Source: Sordaria brevicollis
Lineage: Eukaryota > Ascomycota > Sordariomycetes > Sordariales > Sordariaceae
Direction of reading: 5' to 3'
Assembly (NCBI GenBank): GCA_033439795.1
Contig: JAUTDP010000005.1
Coordinates: forward strand, 2,571,001-2,635,000
Length of the DNA stretch: 64,000 nt
Part shown: positions 42,755-54,462 of the stretch, piece by piece
Numbering within the stretch: the first letter of the stretch is position 1
Layout: every line of letters starts with the position of its first letter
The notes under the pieces: generated by a model
Told to the model about the DNA's origin: nothing
Seen by the model: only the letters and a program-made list of their open reading frames with translations
Database searches by the model: none
Made by a program: the position numbers and the translations under genes

Positions 42755-43624
42755 TCAATCCATCCAGCGGCCAAAAAACACATCATCGCCTAATCCTCCC
42801 CACTCCTCCTCTAATCTCCTTGTAGTATACTCCGGCTTCGGCAGCGCCAACTCAACAGTCACTTCCCCCTCTCCCGGCAAGGCGCTATATTTCGGGGCAG
42901 CAGTTCCTCCGCGCTGCCAGAAAACTTCGGGCGCAACCCAGACCGCGGACGCAAATGGGTGGTTTGGGTCCGTGAGAGAAATTTGGTGGACGAAAACGTT
43001 TATGCCCACGCTGTCTGGCAGTTCGATGGGGCGGACGGGGCCTGGGGCGGCAGATATCGGCTGCTCCGTGTGGCTCGTCGCTGGAAGTCCTGGGGCTCGT
43101 TTGGCAACATACGGCGGCGGGGGAGAAGAAGGTTTTTGTCGTGGGTTGGAAGTGCTCAGCGGCTGCTCGTCATGGCTCGTTGCTGGAGTTACGTCCGGGC
43201 CTTGTTCGTTCGACGGACGAGAGGGCTTTGGGCATCGCGAGCTGGGGGTATTCGAGGGCTGCTCAGCCTGTTTGGCCTTGGGCGACGGCTCTTGTCTTTG
43301 TTCATTGGACTGCGGCGAGGTATCGAGAGTCCTGCGTCGCTGGTAGAATTCTGCGCGGGGAACCCAAACAATGTGCTCGCGTCTCCACACGTCCGGGCGG
43401 GTGCGTGTAAACAGCCTGATGAGGTTCCTTGTGCCCGGAGTGTCTGGCAGCTCAAGGACGTGCTCTGGGCCACGGTGCTCTTGGTTCGGCGGGGCGGCCG
43501 GTTCTGGTTCTTCTCCGCTGGCGATGATAGCATCTTCGCGGTAAAGGCGGGGTGGTTGCCTCTGGCCTTCAGGCGCCTGTGAGCGGCGGGGGTTGCGATT
43601 GACAGGTGAGGAGGGTGGAGGCAT
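42755..43624 (-). CDS. PY-motif family protein with duplicated module (array member 5)
   Basis: 289 aa from the ATG at 43624 (MPPPSSPVNRNPRRSQAPEG); an in-frame ATG at 43813 would add 63 residues unlike the paralogues. It has the family motif LYREDAIIAS, a module ELPDTPGTRNLIRLFTRTRP...IVWVPRAEFYQRR, a Ser/Pro linker with SPPPPYVAKR, a second copy of the module (ELPDSVGINVFVHQ...AVWVAPEVFWQRG), and the core TAAPKYSALPGEGEVTVELA with LPKPEYTTRR. The module is also in array member 4. At the end the frame reads DDVFFGRWMD and stops, or may splice into the exons at 42.4-42.7 kb. Function unknown. Confidence 0.68.
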   Translation of the reverse strand: MPPPSSPVNRNPRRSQAPEGQRQPPRLYREDAIIASGEEPEPAAPPNQEHRGPEHVLELPDTPGTRNLIRLFTRTRPDVWRREHIVWVPRAEFYQRRRTLDTSPQSNEQRQEPSPKAKQAEQPSNTPSSRCPKPSRPSNEQGPDVTPATSHDEQPLSTSNPRQKPSSPPPPYVAKRAPGLPATSHTEQPISAAPGPVRPIELPDSVGINVFVHQISLTDPNHPFASAVWVAPEVFWQRGGTAAPKYSALPGEGEVTVELALPKPEYTTRRLEEEWGGLGDDVFFGRWMD

Positions 43625-44481
43625 TTTGCTTTGAGTTGTCGAGGACGGGAGTCTTGGTCTCGAGGACGGAAGTTTTGGTCTTTTAGGCGCTGTGTTGACG
43701 TGTGACGGTGTGAGGGGTTTGGTGTGGCAGATGGACATCTGGAATCGGGAGCGGAAAGAGCAGACGGGACTGGCTGGGGCTGCAGCTTTATGGGAGACTT
43801 TTACCCCAGACATTCACTTGCATGACTTCTAGCGACCAGTGTCGGGCATAGACCAGTCGTGCCATTCACTTGGTGGTAAAATGACCAGGGGGACTAGTTG
43901 GTCCCAGCTCTGCAAGTTCAGTCACACTAAGAGCTAGGAGTATCCTAGTGAATGAGTAACAAATCGAAGAAACGGAGGATTGTTGCAAGACGATTATGGG
44001 AATGACAGTACGTGTTCTGTGAGCTTACTATATGGAAATGAGTAACACATAGTACACTTCGTTCTAGTTTGAGCAAGAAGCGTTTAAGCATCGGAAACTG
44101 TAGGACAATAAGCAGGGTAGCAGAGAAATTTAACAGAAGTTGGTGTCGAAATAGCACCAGTTCATATTGAGGAAAGTTATCGACGAGTGTCCCAGTGCGC
44201 CATAGAGGTACCCCTAATCCTGCTGGCCCTTCTCCTCTAGAGGTATCACTCCAAATTTCCGAACTTGTTCTGAATCTCCAACCGTCTCCTGGCAAATTAA
44301 CAGCGTGCGTGCAAACTTCCGGAGCGGACTGGGCCTGCTGTGAGCTGGAGGTTAGTATTTGCTAGGTAGTAAGGTGATGGAGGGGTGAGTTTGGAAACGC
44401 GGGGTCACTTACAAGTCACCAAACTGTCGCCTCAACGTAGAAAAAAAATGTAAAAAGAACTTCAAAGCTGCCTCAGCAGCC
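43625..44481. other. Spacer within the array
   Basis: About 850 bp, upstream region of array member 5. The sequence near 43.93-44.03 kb resembles upstream DNA of other members (AGTGAATGAGTAAC). No gene was accepted. Confidence 0.35.
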
Positions 44482-44994
44482 TCACGGCGTGTAAGGTGGT
44501 GGATCTAGAGTGCAGAGCGGTTAGCAAAAACTTCAGCATGAATCAGAAGAAGCAGATACTCATCATACCTTCGCTGGGAGTGTCCTCTGCCGTAGCCTCT
44601 GAGTAGGAGGGGAGAGCCTCTGCGGGGGTGATCTCCATGGTCACTTCGTTGGGCCCAGCGTTCTGGGTATACGCTGGGAGTTGGGGCTCGGGCGCGAGGC
44701 GCCGGCCGTTGACACCACTGCTTCTGACGTGGTTCATGTTTGCGGGGTGGTGATGTGGTATGGGGGTTGCGGTGTATTGTGATGTTGTTCGGGTACGACT
44801 AGTTTTGTTTACCGGAGTAGCGGTTGGGACTTCCAGTGGTTAGCCAACCAGAGGCGAGAGGTCGGCGTGGGCACTTTGGTCGTTTGCTGTTGCGTAAATA
44901 CCTGTAACACAAGCCTTCTCCCGGAACAGCGTCAGGAGCTGGGCGTTGCTCTTCGAGCCGGCTTGCGGAGGCTTCTGGTGTGTGTAAAAGACAT
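44482..44994 (-). pseudogene. PY-motif family copy with decayed 5' half (member 6)
   Basis: The ancestral start is an ATG at 44994 (MSFTHTRSLRKPARR), but the frame breaks. A second frame carries LLTLFREKACVTGIY, the counterpart of TLRREDAxVIYE, and then stops. From an internal ATG at 44737 the C-terminal half is intact: MNHVRSSGVNGRRLAPEPQL, PAYTQNAGPNEVTMEITPAE, ALPSYSEATAEDTPSE, then a 64-nt GTATGA...TAG intron and the 23-nt last exon giving DPPPYTP. A 63-aa product from the internal ATG is possible, so the tail may still be expressed. Its promoter motif lies at about 45165-45188, the usual distance from the ancestral start. Confidence 0.65.
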
Positions 44995-45428
44995 GAACAA
45001 GTTGTTCGACACCTCAAAGAAAATCTTGCGGGGTGCACTAAGGAATTTCTGTGCCTTGTGCTTTCAAAATTGTTGTAGAGAAGCAGGAAAAGTTCGTCTT
45101 TGTACCCCTCGAGTCGACAATTCTATAGATATTCTTGACGTCTGAGGTTCTTGTGTCCTTGACGGTCAAGGTTCTGGTTTATTTCGTCCTATCTTTCAGT
45201 ACTCGAACAAGCGTAGGATATCGTTTTCACGAATGAGTGGCAAAGCACGTCAGAAGTAAGTGAGGAAGTGAAGGGAGTTTGTATTCACCAGCTACTGGTA
45301 AGTGAGGCGTCCAGCCCAAGCGATAATGCCTTCTAATGGGACCTTAGGTTGGCATCTCTAAAGACCATCATTTCTTCCATCATCCCTCATTCTAAATCCC
45401 TTCCGTTAAAGACTTTTGGAGTGGACCG
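44995..45428. other. Spacer with promoter motif of member 6
   Basis: About 430 bp. TCAAGGTTCTGGTT at 45165-45178 is the family promoter motif in diverged form. Nothing else seen. Confidence 0.4.
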
Positions 45429-45956
45429 TCACTCCGAATAGGGAGGAGGGGCTACAGACAAAGGAAGTTAGCTGAAGTCTTCTACTTGGGATGCATGAAA
45501 TTGAATGCAAATAATGAACATGCCTTCTCCGTGGATGACCTTCGGCCGGCCGTTGCTTGACTCGCCATTGCTAGCCTGAACTTGCTCGTAAGTCGGGAGC
45601 TTCTCCGCTGGTGTTACCTCCATAGTCATCTCATGGGCGCCCGGGTTCTCTGTGTAGACAGGAAGCTGTGGCTCGGACTCGATGCGACGGCTGTTCATGT
45701 AGCTTCTACTGTGGTTGCGGGGAGGGGCGGCTTGATGGGAACCGCTGGCCGGCGCTGGAGTGTTGATAGTTCGACGCTGGCCCTCGTGGTTGCTATTGGA
45801 AAGGCCTAGCAATTCCTCAGCGGGGATCGACAGGTCGACGCCGTTGACATTCTCGTAAATGACCGTGGCGTCTTGCCGTTGGAGCGTGGGGGTTTGCCGG
45901 TCAGACCTGGCGGTGCGAACGCGGCGGGTAGTAGTGCTTTGATTGGTTTGAGGCAT
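45429..45956 (-). CDS. PY-motif family protein (array member 7)
   Basis: 151 aa: exon 1 45956-45524, intron 45523-45452, exon 2 45451-45429. It starts MPQTNQSTTTRRVRTARSDR, then TLQRQDATVIYENVNGVDLS (family N-terminal motif), a Ser/Pro linker, and the core SEPQLPVYTENPGAHEMTME, VTPAEKLPTYEQVQ. The last exon is 23 nt and adds A-P-P-P-Y-S-E. The donor is GC (GCATGT), a GC-AG intron; a GT lies 4 nt further on. Two LPxY sites and a C-terminal PPxY give three potential WW-binding sites in one short protein. The promoter motif is at 46133-46169. The best complete example of the family together with the members at 56.1 and 58.2 kb. Confidence 0.75.
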
Positions 45957-46487
45957 CTTGCTCCTCGTTCGAGGATTTGGGTTACTGCGTCGTGTGGTTG
46001 AGGATTTGAGGTCTAGTGCGAATGACTTTGGTGTTGTCGTGGAAAAAGTGTGCGAAGATGTGGTTCAAAAGTGGAAGGAAGTGTTCGCAAGTAGTCCGCT
46101 CCTGCCGACGTTTTATAAAGATGATCGAGGTTGAAGGTTCGACGATGAAGGTTCTTGCTCGCCTTCACTGGGCTTCTAACCTTTGACTCGCGGCAAATGT
46201 CATTTTCACTTTACGAGGGAGTAGCAAACGAGAATTAGGATAAGTAGAGGTACGTTGAAAGTAACAAGAGTTAGAATTTTTGAGTAGTAGGTAAGAGCAA
46301 CGAGGTCTCGAGAAGGCGTCCGATGTCCAGCGAAAAGTGCCAGAAGAAACTGATGGTGGGAGTAGCATGAGTGTTCATTTGAGGTTGAGGGATAGTACTT
46401 AATGCTTCCACCCTCTTAAGTTTCCCCTAGTTTATCTCCTTTTCTGTGCTATACCCACCTTTCACACCTACACCTCCGCATAGCTCC

Positions 46488-46818
46488 TTATTGACGATTG
46501 GTGGTGGGGGCTACAGACAGATTAGCAAACCTAGAAAGATGCGAGGAAAAAGATGGTCGACATACCTTGACCCTGCTTACTCTCGGTCTTTCCTTCTCCT
46601 TGACCCTTCTTGGCAGCTTCCACAAACTTGGGGAAGGCTACGAATGAACTGTTCTGCCGGCCTAGTTCCGTTCCAAATTTGCGATGCTTGGTTGCATCGT
46701 AGGTGTCGTTGAACTCTTGAAGTAGTTGTTCAAAGCTCTTTTCGTCCGTGGGCGGTGAAAGACCTGACCAGGCCGCACGAGCGCGGCGAGAGGTAGAGCT
46801 TGAGCGTGTAAGAGGCAT
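46488..46818 (-). CDS. PY-family relative with mutated tail (array member 8)
   Basis: 91 aa: exon 1 46818-46566, intron 46565-46512 (GTATGT, GCTAAT branch, TAG), exon 2 46510-46488, 23 nt. It begins MPLTRSSSTSRRARAAW and has a helical middle, EKSFEQLLQEFNDTYDATKH, but no LPxY. The last exon has the same length and phase as in the paralogues but reads A-P-T-T-N-R-Q, so the PPxY Pro and Tyr are lost by substitution. A MITE lies 12 bp upstream of the ATG and pushes the promoter motif (47383-47412) to about 570 bp from the start instead of about 160. It may be a non-functional or rewired copy. Confidence 0.65.
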
Positions 46819-46830
46819 AATGATGGCTTA

Positions 46831-47239
46831 GACCCTGTTTGTTCTCAAAATGTGGCAGTATAGAAGCCTCTATACTGCGCAATCTATACTGTAACAGTAT
46901 GGAAATGGCCGCATTTGTTTCCAAAGCAGTATAAATTTAAAATCCGAACCCCCTCCAGATAATTTTGCCCGGGTTAGGGTTATAGGTGGTAACTTTTCCC
47001 CTCAGCGCAGTATAATATATATATGCCCTTGAGTATGTATATCTGCAGTATGGCCGCCGCGACTTGCTGCTTCAGCGCATCAGCGCCCTGGATTTCAGCG
47101 CTGGTCACTAACAATAATAAAAAAATGAAAGGGGGTGTAAAAGGCCGTACTGCGCATGAAAATGATGTTGGGAAAACCTTGGTTATAAATGTATACTGCG
47201 GCATTTCTATACTGTCACGTTTTGAAAACAAACACGGTC
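46831..47239. mobile_element. MITE with TTA target duplication, family C (409 bp)
   Basis: Inverted ends start GACCCTGTTTGTTCTCAAAA (left) and GACCGTGTTTGTTTTCAAAA (right, reversed), 31 of 35 positions alike, with AGTATAGAA further in. Flanked by TTA on both sides (46828-46830, 47240-47242), as for PIF/Harbinger-type elements. The interior has many AGTATA and TATACTG copies. Non-coding. Confidence 0.8.
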
Positions 47240-47382
47240 TTAAAGGGTGTGATGTTGACGGTAGGGGTAGGTGCGATGTGGTTGTCTTGTAGGTGGTGTT
47301 CGCAGTTGCAGTAGGGAGGAACAAAAAAAAATTGTAAGTCCATACCTCCAGTCCATGGGTTTTTTTTATACACGTGCTTGAC

Positions 47383-47412
47383 GATGAAGGTTCTATTTCC
47401 CGTCGGCTTCAC
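47383..47412 (-). promoter_or_regulatory. Family promoter motif, copy for array member 8
   Basis: GATGAAGGTTCTATTTCC and GGCTTCACT on the plus strand, the motif found upstream of the other array genes. It is now separated from its gene by the TTA-type MITE. Removing the MITE length restores a spacing of about 160 bp. Confidence 0.5.
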
Positions 47413-47433
47413 TTGTCGTCGAAACCTTCCGGG

Positions 47434-47611
47434 TGTTAAAGCCATTCATATATCTTGGTATAGTGGATACGATCTATATATGGTTTCTTTTGTATATATA
47501 GCTAGACTTCGTCTCCCTCCTCTTTTATTCTCTCTCTCTTCAATCAATCAATTAAACTTTACCACTACATTTTCGCCTCCCTCACGTAATACTCATCTAT
47601 ATAATTCAATA
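47434..47611 (+). repeat. Left LTR of the Copia element
   Basis: Starts TGTTAAAGCC, ends CAATA. It aligns over its full length with the right LTR; most differences are C/T or G/A, as expected from RIP. Confidence 0.9.
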
Positions 47612-48299
47612 GATTATAAGCCCGGTAACGTTTACGTATTATATTCGATTTAATTAAATTAAAAGATCTTTACCTACCCCCTCCTTCCCTTTCTTCCCTT
47701 AATTTTCCTTATTTCTTTTATCTTTCTATTATTTTAATATAACTTATATTCGAAAGGTTTTTGCCTCCTTTATAGAATATAAAACGCTATTGTTAATATA
47801 GCCGCGGTTTATAATTTAAATTAGCGTACGGACTGTTTAACGGTTAAAAATTCGGTAATTTAAAACGTAGAAGTATTGTATTATAAATATATTAATTTTT
47901 TATAAATTCTATTATACAATTTATTATAAATTCTACCCAAAATTATTACGTCTTTTTTATAATTTAATAAAATTAATATATTTATTAATAATATCCGTTT
48001 TATTTTAATAGAAGTATAATTTTCTTATTAAAAAGATTGTTTTCGATTATTTAAATACTTTATTAGCGTATAATGTATAGTTAATTCCCGTATTTATTCC
48101 GCTATCCGCTAATAATAGTACTTATTATATTTTATAACGTGATTATTAAATATTTTAAATATTTATATTTATATCTATATTTAAAATTCGGTATACTTAC
48201 TTTATAAAAGATTTTTAATAAATTTCGAATAGAATATATTAGTATAACTTCTAGCCGCGCCCTATAAAACCACCTATTATACGCCGGTATTTACGTCGC

Positions 48300-51200
48300 G
48301 ATTTCGCGTATTTATTAAAAGAAATTATTATTATACTATATATTTTCTATCCTTTATTCTAGGATTTATTATTTATTACGCTATTACCTCCTACTTTTAT
48401 TATTTCTCTTTTTAGTATTATTACCAACCCTATTCTATTTTTACCTCTAAATTCTATTAATATTTAAGGCTTTACTATTAAATTATTTACTCCCCCAATT
48501 TTTATTACTCCTTTAATTCCCGTTATTCCCCTAACTCCTATTTTTCTTTCGTATCCGAATATTTAATTTCGCCGTTTATCTAAATTGTAAAAATAATTAA
48601 TAAATCCTTCGAAGAATTTTTTAACGTTTTATTTTTTAAAAACGGTAATTATAATTATACGCTATAGCGTAAGTCCTTTTCGGCCCTTATTATATCGCGT
48701 TCGATTTTTAATATTTATAACGATTTTATACCCTTTAAATTTTATAACGGCGCCCTTAATTAAAAGAACGAAGAAAAATATAACGTTTAATAAACTAAAT
48801 AGTATTAATAATTATATACTTTCGCTCTAAGGTTTACCCCTATTATTTATAACGATTTTAAAAATATTAATTATAAAACCGTCTATATAATTTTCAATTA
48901 AATTTAGAGTAAATACCGTTTATACGATATAAAGGGCTATTATAATACTTTCGCGCGCTTTTATAAATTCTTTTTAATTAATTGCGGCGGTATTATTACG
49001 GATTTTGTAAACGAAATTTAAATTATTTAAAAGGAATTAACCGAAATAAATCTAGAATATATTAAATTTTAAATCCTTTAATTAATCGATTACTTCCTCT
49101 TCGGGTTAAGTTTAAAATATAATATTTTTATATTTTAATTTATTTAAAATTATTTTATTTTATTAAAATAGGATAATTTAAACGTTATAATTCGTTATAT
49201 TATTATATTCGATTAAATTAAGCGTATTATTAAAATTAAAGAGGTATTAATTAATTAACGTTAAAATTAGGATAAAGAAAAGAAAGAGATCCGTTTCGAT
49301 TTATAAATTGCTTTAATTGCCTACGTTTTTTAAAACCCCTCTTTATTTAAATTTAAAAATATTAATAAGCGCGCCCGTAATTCGGGTTTTATAAATAAAA
49401 AATAGAAATTATATTCCCTTTATAAAATATTTAATTATAATAACGAGTATTACGGCGTTTAATACCCCAAAAAGTACGTTAATAAAAATTAAAGTAACGT
49501 TTTTAAAATTATTTCGTTAAATACCTAGCCTTCTACCGCTATATTAATCGTAATAGGTTTAAATAAAATATTTAATAATAAAAAGTTTTTAGAAAACCTT
49601 CGTTCTAATAAGCGTTCGTATATTAATTAAAATATATTTAGTTTATAATCCCCTTTTTTAAATATTATAAATCCAACGGTATTTAATATCGCTACCGACC
49701 CGTTTTCCTTTTCTACCCTTATATTATTTTTAATTTTTTTTATTTTCTTAGGGGGAATACCGTTTAACCGTATTTCCCGATAGAATACCTAAATATTACC
49801 CTATAACGTCCTATTATTTACTTTTAATTCTATTTTATTTATTCCCGTAATATTTAAAGTTATATTTTAACGAAAGGGAATTCTGGCCGAAGCCTTCACT
49901 AACCCCCTACCTATTTCTAATTTTATTTCTTTTACTCTTACGTTAATTACGTTTTTAATATTAAATTTTTAAAATATTACCTTAACTTTTATTAATATAA
50001 TTTTAATTACCGATTAATTTCTAAATATATTACCCTCTTTTAATTTTAAATTCGTTAATAAAGTTATTGCTTTATTTATATTTAAAGCCTATTGCAATTT
50101 TTTATATAATTTCCGATATATTATTATTATCGATTTAAATATTATTAATTATATATTTTATAATAAAGCCAATTTTCGGAATTTACGTCCTTATATTAGC
50201 CTTCCGGTTATAAGGATAAATAATATAGAAATTACCCTAAAAGGGACCGGCATTTACGTATTTCGAATTATTATAGGTAAAGACGTTTTATTTATTCTCC
50301 TTAAAAGAGTTTACTATTTATTAAAAATAGCCTATAATTTTCTCTCTATTTTATAATTAAATTGCAAAAACTTCGTTATAATATTCGGAAATAGTATCGT
50401 TATTAGAATATATAATTATAAAATCCGTTTTAAAAGCTTTAAAGTTAATAGCGTTTACGTTTTAAATTAATTAATTTCTAAATTTAACCCTTAATTACGC
50501 TTTACCTTTACCGTTTACGCCGTAGAATATAAATAATTTAAAATTTAATATAAATAATTAACTTACTTTAGTAAATTAAATATTATTATATTTTAATTTA
50601 TAGCTATTAATATTTACCCCGTCCCCGATTCCTATTTTTATAATAAATATACTTTAGGGCAATTTAAATAAATTCCCTATAAAATAATAATATATAAGGG
50701 GAATCGGCCCTTCGAATATATTTATATTAATATATACGGCTTATTCCGCTTTAAGGGTTTAAAAGGATAAAAATATTAAATTATAATTATAAATAATTTT
50801 ATTTAATTCGTATAATATTACGCTATTAAAACGAAGGATAAATTTTTAGACGTTATTAAACGATAATATTATAAAATTAATAGGCTTAAGCGCCCTGTAC
50901 GGTATATATATCTAAATCGGGCCGGCGAAAATACTAACGGGAGATTTTAATATTAATACCGGAACCACTTTATAACGTTTAATTATTTTATAATTAATTA
51001 ATATTAATAAAATAATATTACGGAATATTTTAATAGGATTTTATAGGAATGTATTATTATTATTCTTCTCGTTAAAGACTTTTACCGTCGCTTTTAGCCA
51101 ATCTTATTCTAAACGGTCGTATATTTTAAAAATAGGTCTCTTAATTGAATAATAAATAAAATTCTATTCGAAATATAATTCGGCCTTAAATTTAATCTTT

Positions 51201-53620
51201 CCCACCTTAAGGTTATTAACGCCCTCTACTATTATAAACTTACTAATATAAATTTTCTAAGAAAATTAACCCCCGTAGCCGGCCGAAGTAAATTATTAAA
51301 TTATAAAGGATTAATTAATTATATTATCTTTACGGATAATAATAAAATTATTAATATTAATAATATAATTATTAATAAAACGTATATATATATTTCTATT
51401 AACCTAATTATTACCGATGAAGAAGATTTACTAGAATTATTACCCTCCCCTTTTACGCCTATATTGGCGCTTAATTATTCTAATACTTTTATTACAATTT
51501 TTAATATTAATAACCCTTCAATCCCTATATTTTCCCTTTTTCCTATAACCCCTTCTCTTAAATTAAACGTACCCGGTATTATAGTAGAAAGGTATTTAAA
51601 CTCCCCGGATATCCTTCCTGCTATTTTTTCTTTACCCTTTTAATTAAGGGGAATTCTTTTAAATTCCGAATCCGAATTGGGTACGGATTATAAGGGAATT
51701 TTAATATTATAGTCGGGGGGAGATTTTAATTTAATTATACTACTTTTATATTAATTTATACTTTTTGGTTTACCTTTTTTACCGCTCTCTAACGTTTAAT
51801 CCTTTTAACCTTCTCTTTTAAAGGATTTATTATAATACCCCGCTTTAATAATACCGCTTAAATTTTTACTTATATTCGATATTATTTATATTAATGGTAA
51901 TTTAAACCTTTTTGACCCTAATTACTTATATTCCGTTATAAATCGTTACCTTAAATTCCGTCCCTTAAATTTTATTATTTTCGATAAATAATAATTATTA
52001 TTAATAATTATAAATAAATAGGAACCCGATTTATTAACTTTTATTACCTTCGTTATCCTATTTACCGTAAAATTTTAAATATTTCGAAAGGTTAAATAAC
52101 GTCTTAATTAATTATAATAATTCGAAATTATATAAATTAAATATAATTCCTTTATCGAAAATAAAATTTAAATATTTATTCTATTTAATATCGGCCGACG
52201 ACCTTTAATTGGAAAATAAATTTATAAATTTAAAATTAATTTTAATAACGAAGTCCTTTATTATAAAATTCGCTAGGTAATCCGTAATTTCGAATAATAG
52301 GAAGGGATTAATTATAATAAAATTTTCGCCTCGGTTATAAAATTTATAAATTATAAGTTTATTTTCGTACTTACCGTTACCTTCGATTTAGAATTAGAAT
52401 AAATAGACGTTTAGACCACTTTTCTTTATAATTTTATTAAAGAAGAAATTTACGTAATATAACCGTCCGGTATCGTTATAAATAATTTAAAAAGGCTTTA
52501 TAAATTTAATTGCGCCCTTTATAAATTAAAGTAAAATCCCCGCGTATAATATAATATTTTAGTTACCTTCTTCGTTAACTTCGGTTTTAAATTACTCTTA
52601 TTTAATATTATTATTTTTAATAAAGGAATAATTTTTATTACTATTTATATTAACGATCTATTTATTATAAGCCCTTTTAAATTTAAAATCTAAACCTTAA
52701 AAAGCGCCTTTAATTAACATTTTAAAATAATTAATATAAATCCGTATTTATATTATTTAAGTATATTAATTACCCGCGATAAATTAAATTGTACTATCCG
52801 ATTTAATTAAAAAGCTTATATTAAAAAAGTATTCGAAAATTTCGGTATATTTAATAATAAATTAATATTAATATTTATAGAAATAAATAAAGTATTTAAA
52901 CTTCTTAAGGATTTTCGAATTTCCGATAACGATAAGTATTAATACGTTTATATTATCGGTTTATTTATATACGTTATATTTAATATATAATTAAATATCG
53001 CCTTCGTAGTATTTTTTTATAGCCGCTACTTTATTAAATTTATTAAAGCGTATATTATAACCGTAAAACGCATTTTTTAATATTTCCGATATACTTTAAA
53101 TTATTATTTTATTTATATATTTAATTCTATTTTTAATCCTAAGTATACCCTTTTAAATTATTCTAATTTTAATTAAGGTAGATATAACGTTATTAACCGG
53201 TCTATTAAAGGATATATTTTCTAAATTAATAACGCTTCTATTAATTAATTTTCTAAACGTTAATAAATTATTACTTTATCTTTTTACGAAATAGAGGTTA
53301 TAATATAAATTTAAACGTTTAAAAAAATTACGTAATTTAGACAATTATTAATCGATTTTATTTATATATTTATTTAAATTACCTTTATTTATTATAATAA
53401 TTAAAACGCTATATAATTTGCGAATAACCCTTAATATTACTTTAGAATAAAATATATTAAAATCTAATATATATAATATTACGAAGCGTAAAGCCGTAGC
53501 GAAATTACTTTTAAATATATCCCTATAACCGAATAGGTAGCCGATATTTTTATAAAGGCTTTACCTAAGGACGTTTTTTAGCGCTACCGTAGGTCCTTTA
53601 AAATATTCCCCGCCGCATCG
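48300..53620 (+). pseudogene. Copia gag-pol relic
   Basis: No open frame remains. In frames with many TAA/TAG codons the plus strand still shows an integrase-like stretch at 50701-50850 (a YIYINIYG segment followed by a NNF motif where D-D-F is usual), the reverse-transcriptase active-site region at 52646-52657 (Y-I-N-D, from a Y-V-D-D type site) and an RNase H end with VADIF and KALPK near 53.55 kb. The changes are of the C-to-T and G-to-A kind. The gag part could not be read reliably. Confidence 0.75.
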
Positions 53621-54279
53621 CCTATTATAATTTAATACTTTATACCGCTATATTATTATATTAATTCGTTTAATTAATTATTACCCTACTAATACCTTTA
53701 CTTACCCTTTATACTTCTTATCTTTTAATTTATTCTATATTTAATTAATCCCTTTATAATTTTATTACCCCTTAATTTATTAAAAATACGATTTAATAAT
53801 TAAATTTATAATTTTTTAATTCCGCGAAATTTGCTATTATATAGGATTTTAAAAATCGATTTACAATATTTCGCGGGAATTTTAAAAATCGATTTACAAC
53901 TATTCCTTACCTTCCTATAGCCCCGTAATTATATTTTTACTATTATTGTATTTATTTCGACGAAACGAATCGATTAATATTATTTATAAGGTTTTACGAC
54001 TACTATATTAAAAATTCTTATTATTTTTATACTTTTTATCATTTTTTTTCTTCCCTTTTAAGAATTTTTCCCTTCAATTATTCCCCTTTTTCCTTATATA
54101 TCCCCTCCGGTAGTAATCCTTTTTCCTATTAGGTTTTACTAATATTAATTATAATGGGCGAAAAAGAGAGTTACTTATAAATAACCTCACTTTTACCGCC
54201 TTTAATAATTATTCCCTCTATTTCTTCGTTTACCCGTCTATTATTATATAAAGCAATTTATATTTAGATCGAAGGGGAG

Positions 54280-54457
54280 TATTAAAACTATTTATATATT
54301 TTGGCATAGTAGATACGATCTACATATAGTTTCCCTTATATATATAGCTAGACTTCGTCTCCCTCCTCTCTTACTCTCTCTCTCTTCAATTAATTAATTA
54401 AGCTTCACTACTATATTTTCGCCTCCCTTACGTAATGCTTATCCGTATGGTTTAATA
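54280..54457 (+). repeat. Right LTR of the Copia element
   Basis: Starts TATTAAAACT (the G of TG changed to A), ends TAATA; same length as the left LTR. Preceded by the polypurine tract. Confidence 0.9.
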
Positions 54458-54462
54458 CCGGG

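Larger units (their letters stand above)
47434..54457 (+). mobile_element. RIP-degraded Ty1/Copia LTR retrotransposon (7,024 bp)
   Basis: Two LTRs of 178 bp (47434-47611, 54280-54457), a polypurine tract GAAGGGGAG just before the right LTR, and an exact 5-bp target duplication CCGGG (47429-47433, 54458-54462). The interior is AT-rich with almost no CpA/TpG: heavy RIP. Residual plus-strand protein signals come in the order integrase (about 50.7-50.85 kb), reverse transcriptase (52.6-52.7 kb), RNase H (about 53.5 kb), which is the Copia order; Gypsy elements have integrase last. It is certainly dead. It inserted between copies of the array's promoter motif. Confidence 0.92.

Noticed and set aside
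43813..43813. ATG at 43813 as start of array member 5
   Set aside because: It would add 63 residues with no match in paralogues; the ATG at 43624 gives the family-like MPPP start.
48000..54200. CRISPR-like or tandem repeats in the AT-rich block
   Set aside because: The apparent repetition is the low-complexity result of RIP; no regular spacer structure exists.
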